NCBI GenBank assembly: GCA_018380115.1
Contig: JAGZUF010000009.1
Span: 94,846-158,845, forward strand
Length of the DNA: 64,000 nucleotides
Direction: 5' to 3'
Source: Oscillospiraceae bacterium
GTDB taxonomy: Bacteria > Bacillota > Clostridia > Oscillospirales > Ruminococcaceae
The position numbers were made by a program, and so were the translations under genes. The notes under the pieces are model-generated. The model was not told where the DNA came from. It ran no database searches and saw nothing but the letters and a program-made list of their open reading frames with translations. Shown in pieces: positions 40,409 to 50,516 of the stretch (position 1 is the stretch's first letter; each line of letters opens with the position of its first letter).

Positions 40409-40907
40409 CGCCAAGCTTTACAAAACCAATTTGTAAAATGGAAGAGAACAGTAAGAGAGCAGATGTCTGGAAGCCTTTCTTTTAAGCTGTTTTTTTATGG
40501 CGTTATACGCAATTGCGAGGGCCATAAAGTCAATAAAATGATATGTGGGGACATATGCCTGGCCGGTGAAGAGCCATGGGCAGGCCTGCAAAAAACCACT
40601 GGCACAGCCTTGTGGCCTTGAGTTAAAAAAGTATTTTCTGTGCCGGGGCAGCATTGACATAGCTCATAGGTGACGAAACGTATCGGAATGTATAAAGATT
40701 CCATTAAGTGTATAAAATGTCGCGTATACGGCTTTTTGTGCTGATTTTATGCAGTAAAACTTGTGAAAAGTAACAAAAATGCCTGCCATTCACGGTCATT
40801 TTGCCATTTTGCCTTCCCATTCCGGGCGGTGTGTGGTATGATACCTAACACGAACCGCGGCGCGGTAGTTTTGCCGCGCCGGGAACAGTAAGGAGCGAAG
40901 CTTTGTT
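40409..40907. other. AT-rich intergenic region before the antiporter gene
   Basis: No gene supported. A possible -10 TATGAT (40837-40842, with extended TGG) lacks a good -35. A CGGCGCGG/CCGCGCCG hairpin (near 40858-40881) lies in the would-be leader, then AGGAG at 40891-40895. Confidence 0.5.
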
Positions 40908-42467
40908 ATGGATCCCATAGAAGTAGGCCTTTTATGTATTCTGCCGCCGGTCATTGCCATCGGCCTTGCCCTCATTACAAAAGAGGTGCTTTCCAGCCTG
41001 ATGCTTGGCATTTTGTCCGGCACGCTCATTTACGCGCTCAACACAGGTGCGGGCCCCGTCAGCGCGGTGAGCAACGCCTTCACCATCATGGCGGATGAAT
41101 TTTCCGCCTCCATGATTGTGTTCCTGTGCCTTCTGGGCGGGCTGGTGGCCGTCATCAGCATGGCGGGCGGCTCGCGCGCATACGGCGAATGGGCCGCCAA
41201 GGGCGTGCGCAGCCGCAAAAGCGCGCAGCTTGCCACCAGTGCGCTGGGCGTTCTGATTTTTATTGACGATTATTTCAACTGCCTTACGGTGGGCACGGTG
41301 ATGAAACCGCTTACGGATAAATATCACATTTCCCGTGCGAAGCTGGCCTATCTCATCGACGCCACGGCTGCGCCTGTGTGCATCATCGCGCCGGTGTCGT
41401 CCTGGGCGGCCAGTGTCATTTCCAGCCTGCCGGACGAAGGCGAAGGCGGCATGGCCACATTCCTGTCCACCATCCCTTTCAACCTGTACGCCATTCTTAC
41501 CATCATCATGATTGTAGTGGTCATCGCCTTCAAACTCGATTTTGGCCCCATGCAGAAATACGAGCTGGAGGCACAGATGCAGAAGGGCGACATCACGGAC
41601 GACGCCACTGCCCAGGCCGATGACATCGGCGGGCTGAAGGTGTCTGCCAAGGGCACTTTGTGGGATTTGCTTGTGCCCATTCTGGCGCTTATTATCTTCT
41701 GCATCCTTTCCATGCTGTATACGGGCGGCTTTTTTGCGGGCGGCCTCAGCCTGTTCGAGGCCTTTGGCAACACCAATGCAAACCTTTCGCTCGCCATGGG
41801 CGGCTTCGGCGCCATTGTGGTGGCCGCGGTGCTGTTCCTGCCGCGCCGCATCCTCACCTTCCGCAGCTTTATGGACGGCATCACCGCGGGTATTAAATCC
41901 ATGGTGCCGGCGTGCAGCATCCTTACCCTTGCCTGGACGCTGAAGGGTGTGTGCAATGCGCTGAGCGTGGGGCCGTATGTGTCTGACGTGGTCAGCTCGT
42001 CCAGCGTGCCCATTGCCATCCTGCCCGCCATTGTGTTCGTGGTGGCGGCGTTCCTTTCCTTCTCTACAGGCACGGCCTGGGGCACGTTTGGCATCCTTAT
42101 TCCCATCGTGGTGCCCATCTGCGAAAATGTGGATATCTCCATCCTCAGCATCATGTTGGCCGCCACCCTGGCGGGCTCTGTATTCGGCGACCACTGCTCG
42201 CCCATTTCCGACACCACCATTTTGTCCTCCACCGGCGCTGGGTGCGATCATATCACGCACGTCTCCACACAGATACCTTATGCGCTGCTGGTGGCGGGGT
42301 GCTGCTTTGCGGGCTACATCGTGGCCGGGCTTACGCGCAATGTGGTTATTACGCTGGTGTTCAGCGTGGCGCTGCTGATAGGCGCGCTGCTTGTGCTGCA
42401 CAAGCTGACGCTGAAAAGGGAAAACGCCGCCGCTAAAGCGGAGCTTGGCCGGCGCGGCGAGGCCTGA
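40908..42467 (+). CDS. NhaC-family Na+/H+ antiporter
   Basis: 519 residues with about 12 membrane helices. Family hallmarks are present: VISMAGGSRAYGEWA, LGVLIFIDDYFNCLTVGTVMKP (about residues 112-133), a strongly conserved DDYFN block, the paired helix-break AAPVCIIAPVSSWAA, and near the C-terminus FLSFSTGTAWGTFGILIP and GDHCSPISDTTILSS, which carry polar residues for ion binding. A cytosolic loop (about residues 215-250) is acidic. Such proteins exchange Na+ for H+ or, in related branches, amino acids or dicarboxylates. The gene stands alone and ends in a strong terminator. Ribosome-binding site AGGAG, 12 bases from the ATG. Confidence 0.92.
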   Translation: MDPIEVGLLCILPPVIAIGLALITKEVLSSLMLGILSGTLIYALNTGAGPVSAVSNAFTIMADEFSASMIVFLCLLGGLVAVISMAGGSRAYGEWAAKGVRSRKSAQLATSALGVLIFIDDYFNCLTVGTVMKPLTDKYHISRAKLAYLIDATAAPVCIIAPVSSWAASVISSLPDEGEGGMATFLSTIPFNLYAILTIIMIVVVIAFKLDFGPMQKYELEAQMQKGDITDDATAQADDIGGLKVSAKGTLWDLLVPILALIIFCILSMLYTGGFFAGGLSLFEAFGNTNANLSLAMGGFGAIVVAAVLFLPRRILTFRSFMDGITAGIKSMVPACSILTLAWTLKGVCNALSVGPYVSDVVSSSSVPIAILPAIVFVVAAFLSFSTGTAWGTFGILIPIVVPICENVDISILSIMLAATLAGSVFGDHCSPISDTTILSSTGAGCDHITHVSTQIPYALLVAGCCFAGYIVAGLTRNVVITLVFSVALLIGALLVLHKLTLKRENAAAKAELGRRGEA

Positions 42468-42549
42468 CAGGCTGTTTCTGTGCCTGTATCAAGCGGGTGT
42501 ATCAGGAGCTGTCTGCCTGTTTTATACAAATTGAAATGATGTTTTCCGG

Positions 42550-42588
42550 CACGGCCGGGGCTGCTTTTGCCCCGGCCGTGTGTATTTG
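42550..42588 (+). terminator. Terminator of the antiporter gene
   Basis: CACGGCCGGGGC (42550-42561) pairs with GCCCCGGCCGTG (42569-42580). The T-tract is poor (TGTATTTG). Confidence 0.7.
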
Positions 42589-42747
42589 CCGGAAACACTC
42601 TGTGCGGAAACGGTAGGCAATTTCACGAAAATTTGTGCGTATAAAGCGTACATCTGAGCACAAACGCATATAATTCTGGAAAAATGGGTGCTGAAAACAG
42701 GGCTTTTCGTACCAGAAAATTCAGCAAAACTTACACAATATTCAAAT

Positions 42748-42850
42748 AAATAACGATATACCGTTATTTTTGAAACACCTTTTCATGCAAATAAAGAGTG
42801 TGCAAATTTTATAAGGAACAATTGATTTTTGTTTCATTATTTATTATAAT
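42748..42850 (+). promoter_or_regulatory. oppABCDF control region: palindrome and sigma-A promoter
   Basis: TTGATT (42822-42827), 17-base spacer, TATAAT (42845-42850) is a good promoter 83 bases ahead of oppA. Upstream, AAATAACG (42748-42755) and CGTTATTT (42762-42769) form a perfect inverted repeat with a six-base centre, a candidate operator. The region 42589-42932 has no gene. Confidence 0.7.
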
Positions 42851-42932
42851 AAAGTTCATACTTTCGCCAGTTGTATCATGCTGAAAAGAAGGATATAGCG
42901 GCGAAAAAATTGCAAAAAGGGGAGAAAAGCAA

Positions 42933-44624
42933 ATGAAAAAAGCACTTGCACTTGTGCTGGCTCTGGCTTTGGCACTGAGCCTGGTTGCCTGCGGCGGCGC
43001 GCCTGCGTCCACCAGCGGTTCTGCCAGCGGCTCCGCCGGCGCCACGGCCGCAGGCGGCCTGTACCCGGGCACGGCAGATGCGGAGGGCATCACGGTGAAC
43101 CTGGCCTCTGAGCCGCCTGAGATGAACCCGCTCACCACCACGGACTCTACATCTATGAACGTGCTGCGCCACATCTATCAGGGTATGATGTACCTGGATG
43201 CGGAGGACAACGCGGTAGAGGGCGTGGCCGAGAGCTATGAGGTTTCTGAAGACGGCCTGACGTACACCTTCAAGCTGAAGGAAGGGCTCACCTGGTCCAA
43301 TGGCGAACCCGTCACTTCTGCAGACTTCGTGTTCGGCCTGCGCACGTTCTTCACACCGGAGACGGCCGGCGATTACCAGAGCACCTGGGCTACGCTTATC
43401 CAGGGTGCAGAGGCTGCCTTCAAGGGCGAGGCCCCTGTGGAAGACATTGGCATTGAAGCGCCGGACGAGTACACCGTTGTGTACCACCTGAACACCCCGG
43501 CGCCCTACTTCCTCAGCGTGCTGGCGTTCCCCAGCTTCTTCCCCATCAACGAGAAGGGCTGGAACGACTGCGGCGGTGTGGACGGCTATGGCACCGAGGC
43601 CGATAAAATGGTTACTAACGGCGCCTACAACATCACCGAGTGGCAGCATCAGGACCATATCACTCTGACGAAGAACGACAGCTATTGGAACGCTGAAAAC
43701 GAGGCTTCCATCAAGAGCATCACCTTCAAGATGATTGATGATACCAACACGGCCCTGAATGGCTTTATGACGGGCGAGCTCGACATGATTGGCCTGAGCG
43801 GCCAGCAGAAAACCGACCTTGAGACGGAAGGCGCTGCAAAGTTGGGCCAGTATGCCGACGGCGGTGTGTGGTATTTTGAGTACAATGTCACCCAGCCGGG
43901 CCTCAGCAACCCCAAGGTGCGCCAGGCCCTGACCATGGGCATCGACATCCCCAGCCTGATGGAAAACATTGTGAAGAATGATTCTCAGGCCGCCACCAGC
44001 TTCACGCCGGACTGCGTGAAGGGTGCAGACGGCGTCACCGGCTCTTTCCATGAGAAGGTAGGCGACCTTGTTGACCACTCCTCTGATTTCGAGGCTGCCA
44101 AGGCTCTGCTGGCCGAAGGCCTGGAAGAGGAAGGCATGACGGTGGACGAACTGGAAATCAGCATTTTGACGGATACAGGCGACACCGCTGCCAAGCAGTG
44201 CGCCTTCTTCCAGGAGCAGTGGAAGACCAACCTCGGCCTGACGAATGTGAATGTCGACCAGCAGGAGTTCCAGAGCCGTCTGGACAAGATGAGCAACCAC
44301 GATTTCTCTGTGGTGTTTGCTGGCTGGAGCCCTGACTACAACGACCCGAACAGCTATCTGGATATGTGGATTACGGGCGGCGGCAACAACCACACCGGCT
44401 GGAGCAATGCCGAATATGACCAGTATATCACGGACGCTGCGAACGAGTCTGATCCCATGGCCCGTGAAGAGCTGCTGATTTCGGCTGAGAAACTGCTGAT
44501 GGAAGAACAGCCGGTTGGCCCAATCTATTTCCGCGTGCGCGATTATGCGATGAGCGATAAGCTGGACGGCGTGGTGCGCAGCGCGTTCCAGGATATGAAC
44601 TTCCTGTGGGCGACCATCGTGTAA
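42933..44624 (+). CDS. oppA: Oligopeptide ABC transporter substrate-binding lipoprotein
   Basis: 563 residues. Lipoprotein signal: MKKALALVLALALALSLVAC, with C20 in an L-V-A-C lipobox, followed by a Ser/Gly/Ala linker. The mature protein is a cluster-C (SBP_bac_5) binding protein: NLASEPPEMNPLTTTDS near residue 53, IYQGMMYLDAEDN, YTFKLKEGLTWSNGEPVTSADFVF (about 110-132), the NGAYNITEW motif, and KVRQALTMGID. It captures peptides at the cell surface and delivers them to OppBC. It is separated from oppB by two strong hairpins, which should make oppA the most abundant product. Confidence 0.97.
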   Translation: MKKALALVLALALALSLVACGGAPASTSGSASGSAGATAAGGLYPGTADAEGITVNLASEPPEMNPLTTTDSTSMNVLRHIYQGMMYLDAEDNAVEGVAESYEVSEDGLTYTFKLKEGLTWSNGEPVTSADFVFGLRTFFTPETAGDYQSTWATLIQGAEAAFKGEAPVEDIGIEAPDEYTVVYHLNTPAPYFLSVLAFPSFFPINEKGWNDCGGVDGYGTEADKMVTNGAYNITEWQHQDHITLTKNDSYWNAENEASIKSITFKMIDDTNTALNGFMTGELDMIGLSGQQKTDLETEGAAKLGQYADGGVWYFEYNVTQPGLSNPKVRQALTMGIDIPSLMENIVKNDSQAATSFTPDCVKGADGVTGSFHEKVGDLVDHSSDFEAAKALLAEGLEEEGMTVDELEISILTDTGDTAAKQCAFFQEQWKTNLGLTNVNVDQQEFQSRLDKMSNHDFSVVFAGWSPDYNDPNSYLDMWITGGGNNHTGWSNAEYDQYITDAANESDPMAREELLISAEKLLMEEQPVGPIYFRVRDYAMSDKLDGVVRSAFQDMNFLWATIV

Positions 44625-44736
44625 GAGGCCTGCGCGCAAAGTAAGAGAATACGGCCTTTCGGGGCCGGAAGACGGCTGCCCTTTTCAGGCGCGTGCGCGT
44701 GTAAAAGGGCAGTCCGCTTTTTGATTCTGCACAGAG

Positions 44737-44807
44737 GCAAACGGGGCGCGGCGCCCCGTTTGCTTATCCAGGCAGCAAAACGCCCATGCTTTGCTGCCTG
44801 GATAAGC
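44737..44807 (+). promoter_or_regulatory. Two strong hairpins between oppA and oppB
   Basis: Hairpin 1: GCAAACGGGGCGC (44737-44749) with GCGCCCCGTTTGC (44751-44763). Hairpin 2: an 18-base perfect stem, 44762-44779 with 44790-44807 (GCTTATCC... ). They share two bases, so only one can form completely. No T-tract follows, hence partial termination or 3'-end protection of oppA mRNA is likely. Confidence 0.75.
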
Positions 44808-44887
44808 AATGTTCTCTATCAGGCGGCCTGCATGCGAAGCGGGCCGGGACAAAGTAAATTTTGAGGATAAGGGAGAGGTGGTTATCT

Positions 44888-45832
44888 TTGGCAGGGTATG
44901 TATTGAAGCGTATCGGCTATTCGCTGCTCACCATTCTGGTGCTGGTGGCGCTCACCTTCTTCATGATGCAGCTGCTGCCGGGCGATCCGTTTATCGGTGC
45001 CAAGGCCATTGATGAATCCACAAAGGCGATGCTGATGGCCAAGTACGGCCTGGATAAGCCCGTGTGGCAGCAGTTCATCATGTATGTGGGAAACGTATTT
45101 CAGGGGGACTTGGGGGTTTCCACACAATATAAGCGCCCGGTGGTGGATATCATCGCCGAGTCGTTCCCCTATTCGTTCGAACTAGGCATCCGCGCGCTGA
45201 TTTTCGCCGCAGTGATGGGCGTTTTGCTTGGCATCGTGGCGGCGGTGAAGCGCGGCACTGCGTGGGATACGGGCAGCATGCTGATAGCCATGGTGGGCGT
45301 TTCTGTGCCCAGCTTTATCGTAGGCGCGTTGCTGCAATATTTCTTCAGCGTAAAGCTGTTCCAGTGGACGGGTATGCGCCTGTTCCCTGTCACAGGCTGG
45401 ACAACGGAGATGAGCAAACTGCTTCCGGCCTTCGCCCTTAGTTTTGGCACACTGGCGTCCATTAGCCGCCTGATGCGCTCCTCTACGCTGGATGTGCTAA
45501 GCTCCGATTATGTCAAAACCGCCAAGGCCAAAGGCCTTTCGCAGGCTAAAATCATCTGGCGCCATGTGGTGCGCAACGCCATCATGCCTATTGTGACGGT
45601 GCTGGGCCCGCAGGCGGCGGCTATCCTCACAGGTGCCTTTGTGGTAGAGAAAATTTTCGGCATCCCGGGCATGGGCCGCTTTTTCGTGAACAGCATCAAC
45701 AGCCGCGATTACACCCTTATCGCAGGCACCACGCTGTTCTACGGCGCGTTCCTTGTGCTGGCGAACTTGGTAGTGGACCTTTTGTACGGCGTCATAGACC
45801 CGCGCATCCGCCTTTCCGGCAGAAAGGAGTGA
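44888..45832 (+). CDS. oppB: Oligopeptide ABC transporter permease OppB
   Basis: 314 residues from the TTG at 44888, seven bases after AGGTGG; this gives the usual OppB opening AGYVLKRIGYSLLTILVLVALTFFMMQ-type (a basic patch and first helix). The reading from 44861 adds nine residues and lies on the ribosome-binding site. Six membrane helices; the LLPGDPF motif (about residue 30) and the cytoplasmic EAA loop (KTAKAKGLSQAKIIWRHVVRNA, about residues 210-231) that contacts the ATPases are intact. Ends GVIDPRIRLS. Four bases separate it from oppC. Confidence 0.96.
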   Translation: MAGYVLKRIGYSLLTILVLVALTFFMMQLLPGDPFIGAKAIDESTKAMLMAKYGLDKPVWQQFIMYVGNVFQGDLGVSTQYKRPVVDIIAESFPYSFELGIRALIFAAVMGVLLGIVAAVKRGTAWDTGSMLIAMVGVSVPSFIVGALLQYFFSVKLFQWTGMRLFPVTGWTTEMSKLLPAFALSFGTLASISRLMRSSTLDVLSSDYVKTAKAKGLSQAKIIWRHVVRNAIMPIVTVLGPQAAAILTGAFVVEKIFGIPGMGRFFVNSINSRDYTLIAGTTLFYGAFLVLANLVVDLLYGVIDPRIRLSGRKE

Positions 45833-45836
45833 GCCC

Positions 45837-46853
45837 ATGAGCAAAAAGCAGAAAAAACTTCTTGCTGTGCAGGCGGCAAACAAGCTGGCTGCCGAATATG
45901 CTGCGGCTGCGGCGCCGTATGACCCGCAGATGGCAGATTTTGAATGGGTAGGCTCTGACGCATCCAGCCGTGAGGCCATTGCGCGCCCCTCTACCAGCTT
46001 CTGGCAGGACGGTATGCGCCGCCTGTTCAAAAATAAGGTGGCCATTGTCTGCATCGTGGTGCTGGCACTGATTATCCTGGCCGCTGTTTTTGTGCCTATT
46101 CTCAGCCCGTTCACTTATTCCGAGCAGCATGTTACCCATTCCAACGAAGGCATGTTCTTCACCTGCCCGGATACCGGCCACATTCATTTGTGCGGCACGG
46201 ATGATTTGGGCCGCGATATTTTTGTCCGCCTGTGGGAGGGCGCGCGCGTGTCGCTTACCATTGCCTTTGTGGCCGTGCTGGTGAACTGCGTGGTAGGCCT
46301 TACTTACGGCGGCATCTCCGGCTATTTCGGCGGCTGGCTGGATAACGTAATGATGCGCGTGGTGGAGGTTATCAACGGCATCCCATATATGATTGTGGTC
46401 ATTTTGCTGATGATGGTTTTAGACCCCGGCATGGGCGCTATCATTGTGGCCTATTCGCTTGTGGGCTGGACGGGTATGGCACGTCTTGTGCGCGGCCAGA
46501 TTGTGGCCCTGAAAGAGCAGGAGTTTGTCATTGCTGCGCAGGCCATGGGTGCAAAGCCAAGCCGCATCATTGCAAAGCACCTGCTGCCCAACCTGCTTAG
46601 CGTGGTGATTGTGAACGTTACGCTGGCCATTCCCAGCGTCATCTTCTCTGAGGCGTTTTTGTCGTTTATCGGCCTGGGCGTGCCCATTCCCATGTCTTCC
46701 TGGGGCACGCTGGCTAACGACGCCATTATTGTGTTCCGTTCGTACCCCATGCAGCTGTTCCTGCCTTCTCTCTGCATCTGCCTGACGATGCTGGGTTTCA
46801 ACCTGCTGGGCGATGCGCTGCGTGACGCGTTCGACCCGAAACTGAGGAGGTGA
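45837..46853 (+). CDS. oppC: Oligopeptide ABC transporter permease OppC
   Basis: 338 residues. A long basic/polar N-terminus (about 65 residues) precedes the first helix, as usual for OppC. The HLCGTDDLGRDIFVRLWEGARVSL block (about residues 118-141) and the EAA loop (AAQAMGAKPSRIIAKHLLPN, about residues 233-252) are diagnostic, and DPKLRR ends it. Forms the membrane channel with OppB. Ribosome-binding site AAGGAGTGAG. Confidence 0.96.
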   Translation: MSKKQKKLLAVQAANKLAAEYAAAAAPYDPQMADFEWVGSDASSREAIARPSTSFWQDGMRRLFKNKVAIVCIVVLALIILAAVFVPILSPFTYSEQHVTHSNEGMFFTCPDTGHIHLCGTDDLGRDIFVRLWEGARVSLTIAFVAVLVNCVVGLTYGGISGYFGGWLDNVMMRVVEVINGIPYMIVVILLMMVLDPGMGAIIVAYSLVGWTGMARLVRGQIVALKEQEFVIAAQAMGAKPSRIIAKHLLPNLLSVVIVNVTLAIPSVIFSEAFLSFIGLGVPIPMSSWGTLANDAIIVFRSYPMQLFLPSLCICLTMLGFNLLGDALRDAFDPKLRR

Positions 46854-46858
46854 GAGGC

Positions 46859-47860
46859 ATGGCAGACGTATTGAAAATTGAAAACCTGCACGTCTCTTTC
46901 GACACCTATGCGGGCGAGGTGCACGCGGTGCGCGGCGTTTCGCTGCATGTGGGCGAGGGCGAGGTGCTTGCCATTGTGGGCGAATCTGGCTGCGGCAAAT
47001 CGGTGACGGCGCAGACCGTCATGAAGCTGAACCCCATGCCGCCCGCCCGTATCAAAGAGGGCAGCATTGATTTATGCGGCGAGGACATCGTGGCTGCAAA
47101 CGAGAAGAAAATGCAGGATATCCGCGGCCGTCTTGTGAGCATGATATTTCAGGACCCCATGACCTGCCTGAACCCCACCATGAAGGTGGGCAGGCAGCTG
47201 ACAGAGGCCATTTGCCAGCACCGCAAGCTGTCGAAGGACGAGGCGAAAAAAGAGGCTGTACGCCTTTTGGAAATGGTGCAGATACCCAACGCGGCCGAGC
47301 GCGCCGAGCAGTACCCCCACGAATTTTCGGGCGGCATGCGCCAGCGCGCCATGATAGCCATGGCCATGAGCTGTGAGCCAAAACTGCTGATTGCAGACGA
47401 GCCCACTACCGCATTAGACGTGACCATTCAGGCGCAGATTATGCAGCTGATGGCGAAGGTACGTGAAGAGACAGGCACCGCTATTATCCTCATCACGCAC
47501 GATTTGGGTGTGGTGGCCAACCTGGCAGACCGCGTAGCCGTAATGTATGCGGGCAAAATTGTAGAGACGGGCACGGCGGAGGACATTTTCTACCGCCCGA
47601 AGCACCCTTACACGCAGGCGCTGCTGAAAAGCCTGCCCACAGTGGAAACCTCCCGCGAGGAAAAGCTGGTGTCCATTGCCGGAACCCCGCCGGATTTGTT
47701 TATGCCCCCCAAGGGCTGCGAATTTGCCAGCCGCTGTGAGCACTGCATGAAGGTATGCAAAAAACATGTGCCGCCCACCTACGAGGTGGGGGCGGGCCAC
47801 AAGGCCGTCTGCTGGCGGCTGCACCCCGCCTGCCCGGCACAGAGTAAGGAGGGAAATTGA
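46859..47860 (+). CDS. oppD: Oligopeptide ABC transporter ATPase OppD
   Basis: 333 residues from the ATG at 46859 (GAGGAGGTGAG ahead, overlapping the oppC stop). Walker A GESGCGKS (about residue 40), signature SGGMRQR, Walker B LLIADEPTTALD, switch ITHDLG. The C-terminal oligopeptide-transporter domain (oligo_HPY) contains the CEFASRCEHCMKVCKK cysteine motif that holds a [4Fe-4S] cluster in Dpp/Opp ATPases. Confidence 0.97.
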   Translation: MADVLKIENLHVSFDTYAGEVHAVRGVSLHVGEGEVLAIVGESGCGKSVTAQTVMKLNPMPPARIKEGSIDLCGEDIVAANEKKMQDIRGRLVSMIFQDPMTCLNPTMKVGRQLTEAICQHRKLSKDEAKKEAVRLLEMVQIPNAAERAEQYPHEFSGGMRQRAMIAMAMSCEPKLLIADEPTTALDVTIQAQIMQLMAKVREETGTAIILITHDLGVVANLADRVAVMYAGKIVETGTAEDIFYRPKHPYTQALLKSLPTVETSREEKLVSIAGTPPDLFMPPKGCEFASRCEHCMKVCKKHVPPTYEVGAGHKAVCWRLHPACPAQSKEGN

Positions 47861-47862
47861 GA

Positions 47863-48837
<975 letters not shown>

Positions 48838-48874
48838 AAGGGCTTTCTGGCACCTTGGCGGCGGGAAGGAAATG

Positions 48875-48930
48875 AAAAAACGCGCCCCGCCTTCTGCTTT
48901 TGCAGAAGGCGGGGCGCGTTTTCTTCTTTT
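48875..48930 (+). terminator. Terminator of oppABCDF
   Basis: A 19-base perfect stem (48879-48897 with 48902-48920, AACGCGCCCCGCC at its base), then TTTTCTTCTTTT. Confidence 0.95.
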
Positions 48931-49093
48931 GCAGCGCAGGGCCTGGGCGCGTCTGTGTGCCCGGCGGCAAAGGGCCGTACAGGCAGTGTTCCACCGTCAC
49001 AGTAAATACATCCGGGCCTTGCGCGTGCGCAAAGCGGGTGTATAATAGAAACCGGATATGCCATGCCGTGCATGGCACAGGAGGGGGAGGAAT

Positions 49094-49759
49094 ATGATGA
49101 AAAAGATTCGGGCGGTGCTGTTCGATATGGACGGCCTGATGTTCGACACACAGCGCCTCTGGGACAAGGCGTGGCGGCAGGCGGGCGAAGCCTGCGGGGT
49201 GGCCATGGGTGAAGCGCAGATAGCCCCGCTGCGGGGGCGCAGCCTAGCAGATTCCCGCGCTATTTTTGAAAAAAATGTGGCGCCGGGCGAGGTGTTTGAC
49301 CGCTGCAACGCCATGGCGGACGCCCTTGTCCGCGAATGGCTGCGCGGTGAGGTGCCCATGAAGCCCGGCCTGTTGCAGCTTTTGGCTTATTTGCAGCGCA
49401 CAGGGCGCATTATGGCGGTGGTGTCCTCCACCGAGCAGGACCTTGTGAAGGACCTCTTGCGGCGCGCCGGCATTCTGCATTATTTTTCCGCTGTGGTGTG
49501 CGGCGATATGGTGCGGCACTCGAAGCCCGCGCCGGATATCTACCTGCTGGGCGCGCAGCGCGTGGGCGTGCCGTCAGAGCAGTGCCTTGTGCTGGAAGAT
49601 TCGGAAAACGGCGCCCGCGCGGGCATTGCCGCCGGGTGCCGGACGGTGGTGGTGCCGGATATTGCCCCGGTGGCACAGCAGGTGCTGGACGCCGCGGCTG
49701 CGGTGGTGCCCGGCCTCAGCGGCGTGATACCCCTTTTAGAACAGGAGGAACAGGAATGA
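49094..49759 (+). CDS. HAD hydrolase, beta-phosphoglucomutase-like
   Basis: 221 residues from the ATG at 49094 (GGGGGAGG ahead); the second ATG at 49097 is equally possible. HAD motif I FDMDGLMFDT (nucleophile Asp, then D-G), a four-helix cap, motif II VVSST (about residue 113), motif III SKPAPDIY, motif IV LEDSENGARAGIAAG. The MDGLMFDT form is typical of subfamily IA sugar-phosphate phosphatases/phosphomutases. The residue pattern does not distinguish a mutase from a phosphatase. It is coupled to the following gene by an ATGA overlap. Confidence 0.9.
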   Translation: MMKKIRAVLFDMDGLMFDTQRLWDKAWRQAGEACGVAMGEAQIAPLRGRSLADSRAIFEKNVAPGEVFDRCNAMADALVREWLRGEVPMKPGLLQLLAYLQRTGRIMAVVSSTEQDLVKDLLRRAGILHYFSAVVCGDMVRHSKPAPDIYLLGAQRVGVPSEQCLVLEDSENGARAGIAAGCRTVVVPDIAPVAQQVLDAAAAVVPGLSGVIPLLEQEEQE

Positions 49760-50259
49760 GCCAGATAAAAAACGAGCCCTCGAACCGCAACCCCGTCATC
49801 TGTGCAGTGCGCGAGCAGCTGGAGCACCGCGCCCTGTGGCTGTATCTGCTTTGCGATGAAGCGCAGAAGAAAGACCTGGCCTGGGAAGACTTTGCATGTG
49901 ACGCCGTGCGCCGCTGCGGGCTGTACCAGGGCGGCAGCCTTGTGAAAAAGGGCGGCTCACGCAGCCTACACGCACTGAAGAAAACGCTGTTTACCCTGCC
50001 CGCGCGCATGGTGTTCGAGATAAAGGTGGGCCGGGTGACGGACGACGCGCTGGATCTCGATTTCCATTATTGCCCGCTGGTGAAGGCATGGCAGAAACAG
50101 GGCTGCACAGACGAGGAGATACAGCGCCTGTGCGACATTGCCATGTGCGGCGACCATGCCATTGCCGAGCAATACGGCTGTGAGCTGCTGCTGCCCCAGA
50201 CCATTGCGGGCGGGGCCGATTGCTGCCAGCTTCGCTTCCGCCGCAAAAAGGAACAGTAA
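49756..50259 (+). CDS. L-2-amino-thiazoline-4-carboxylate hydrolase-like protein
   Basis: 167 residues. The C-terminal half matches the ATC-hydrolase family (PF14196): LDFHYCPLVKAWQKQGCTDEEI (about residues 95-116), LCDIAMCGDHAIAEQYG with Cys, Asp and His, and QTIAGGADCCQLRFR. In Pseudomonas the founding member opens the thiazoline ring on the way from 2-aminothiazoline-4-carboxylate to cysteine; most relatives are unassigned and may act on other sulfur or nitrogen heterocycles. Translationally coupled to the HAD enzyme by ATGA. A repeat element begins seven bases after the stop. Confidence 0.82.
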   Translation: MSQIKNEPSNRNPVICAVREQLEHRALWLYLLCDEAQKKDLAWEDFACDAVRRCGLYQGGSLVKKGGSRSLHALKKTLFTLPARMVFEIKVGRVTDDALDLDFHYCPLVKAWQKQGCTDEEIQRLCDIAMCGDHAIAEQYGCELLLPQTIAGGADCCQLRFRRKKEQ

Positions 50260-50265
50260 GTCAGG

Positions 50266-50516
50266 CCCCGGCAAAGCCTGAGGTTTGCGTAAGCCCTGAA
50301 AGGGCATACTGCCGGCAGGCCTCTCAAGAGGCACTGAAAAAATCCGCCGCCTGCATCACTTGCCCTGCGGCCCGTAAACGGGCGCCATTTGTCCAAGATT
50401 ATCTTTCTGGCAATCGTAAAGTTGGTAATCTCTTCCCGCCTCACTCAATGCTTGAAGCGAAAGCTTTTTACTCTCCCCAGCAGACCTGAGAGGCGCCATT
50501 TCGCTAAAGCATACAA
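50266..50516 (+). repeat. Interspersed repeat, family 1 copy C
   Basis: 251 bases, the reverse complement of copy A (17436-17690), about 85-90% identical by eye with few indels; also matches copy B (38600-38820). It contains the same set of short palindromes. It begins almost at the stop codon of the preceding gene, and no gene lies within it. Confidence 0.85.
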
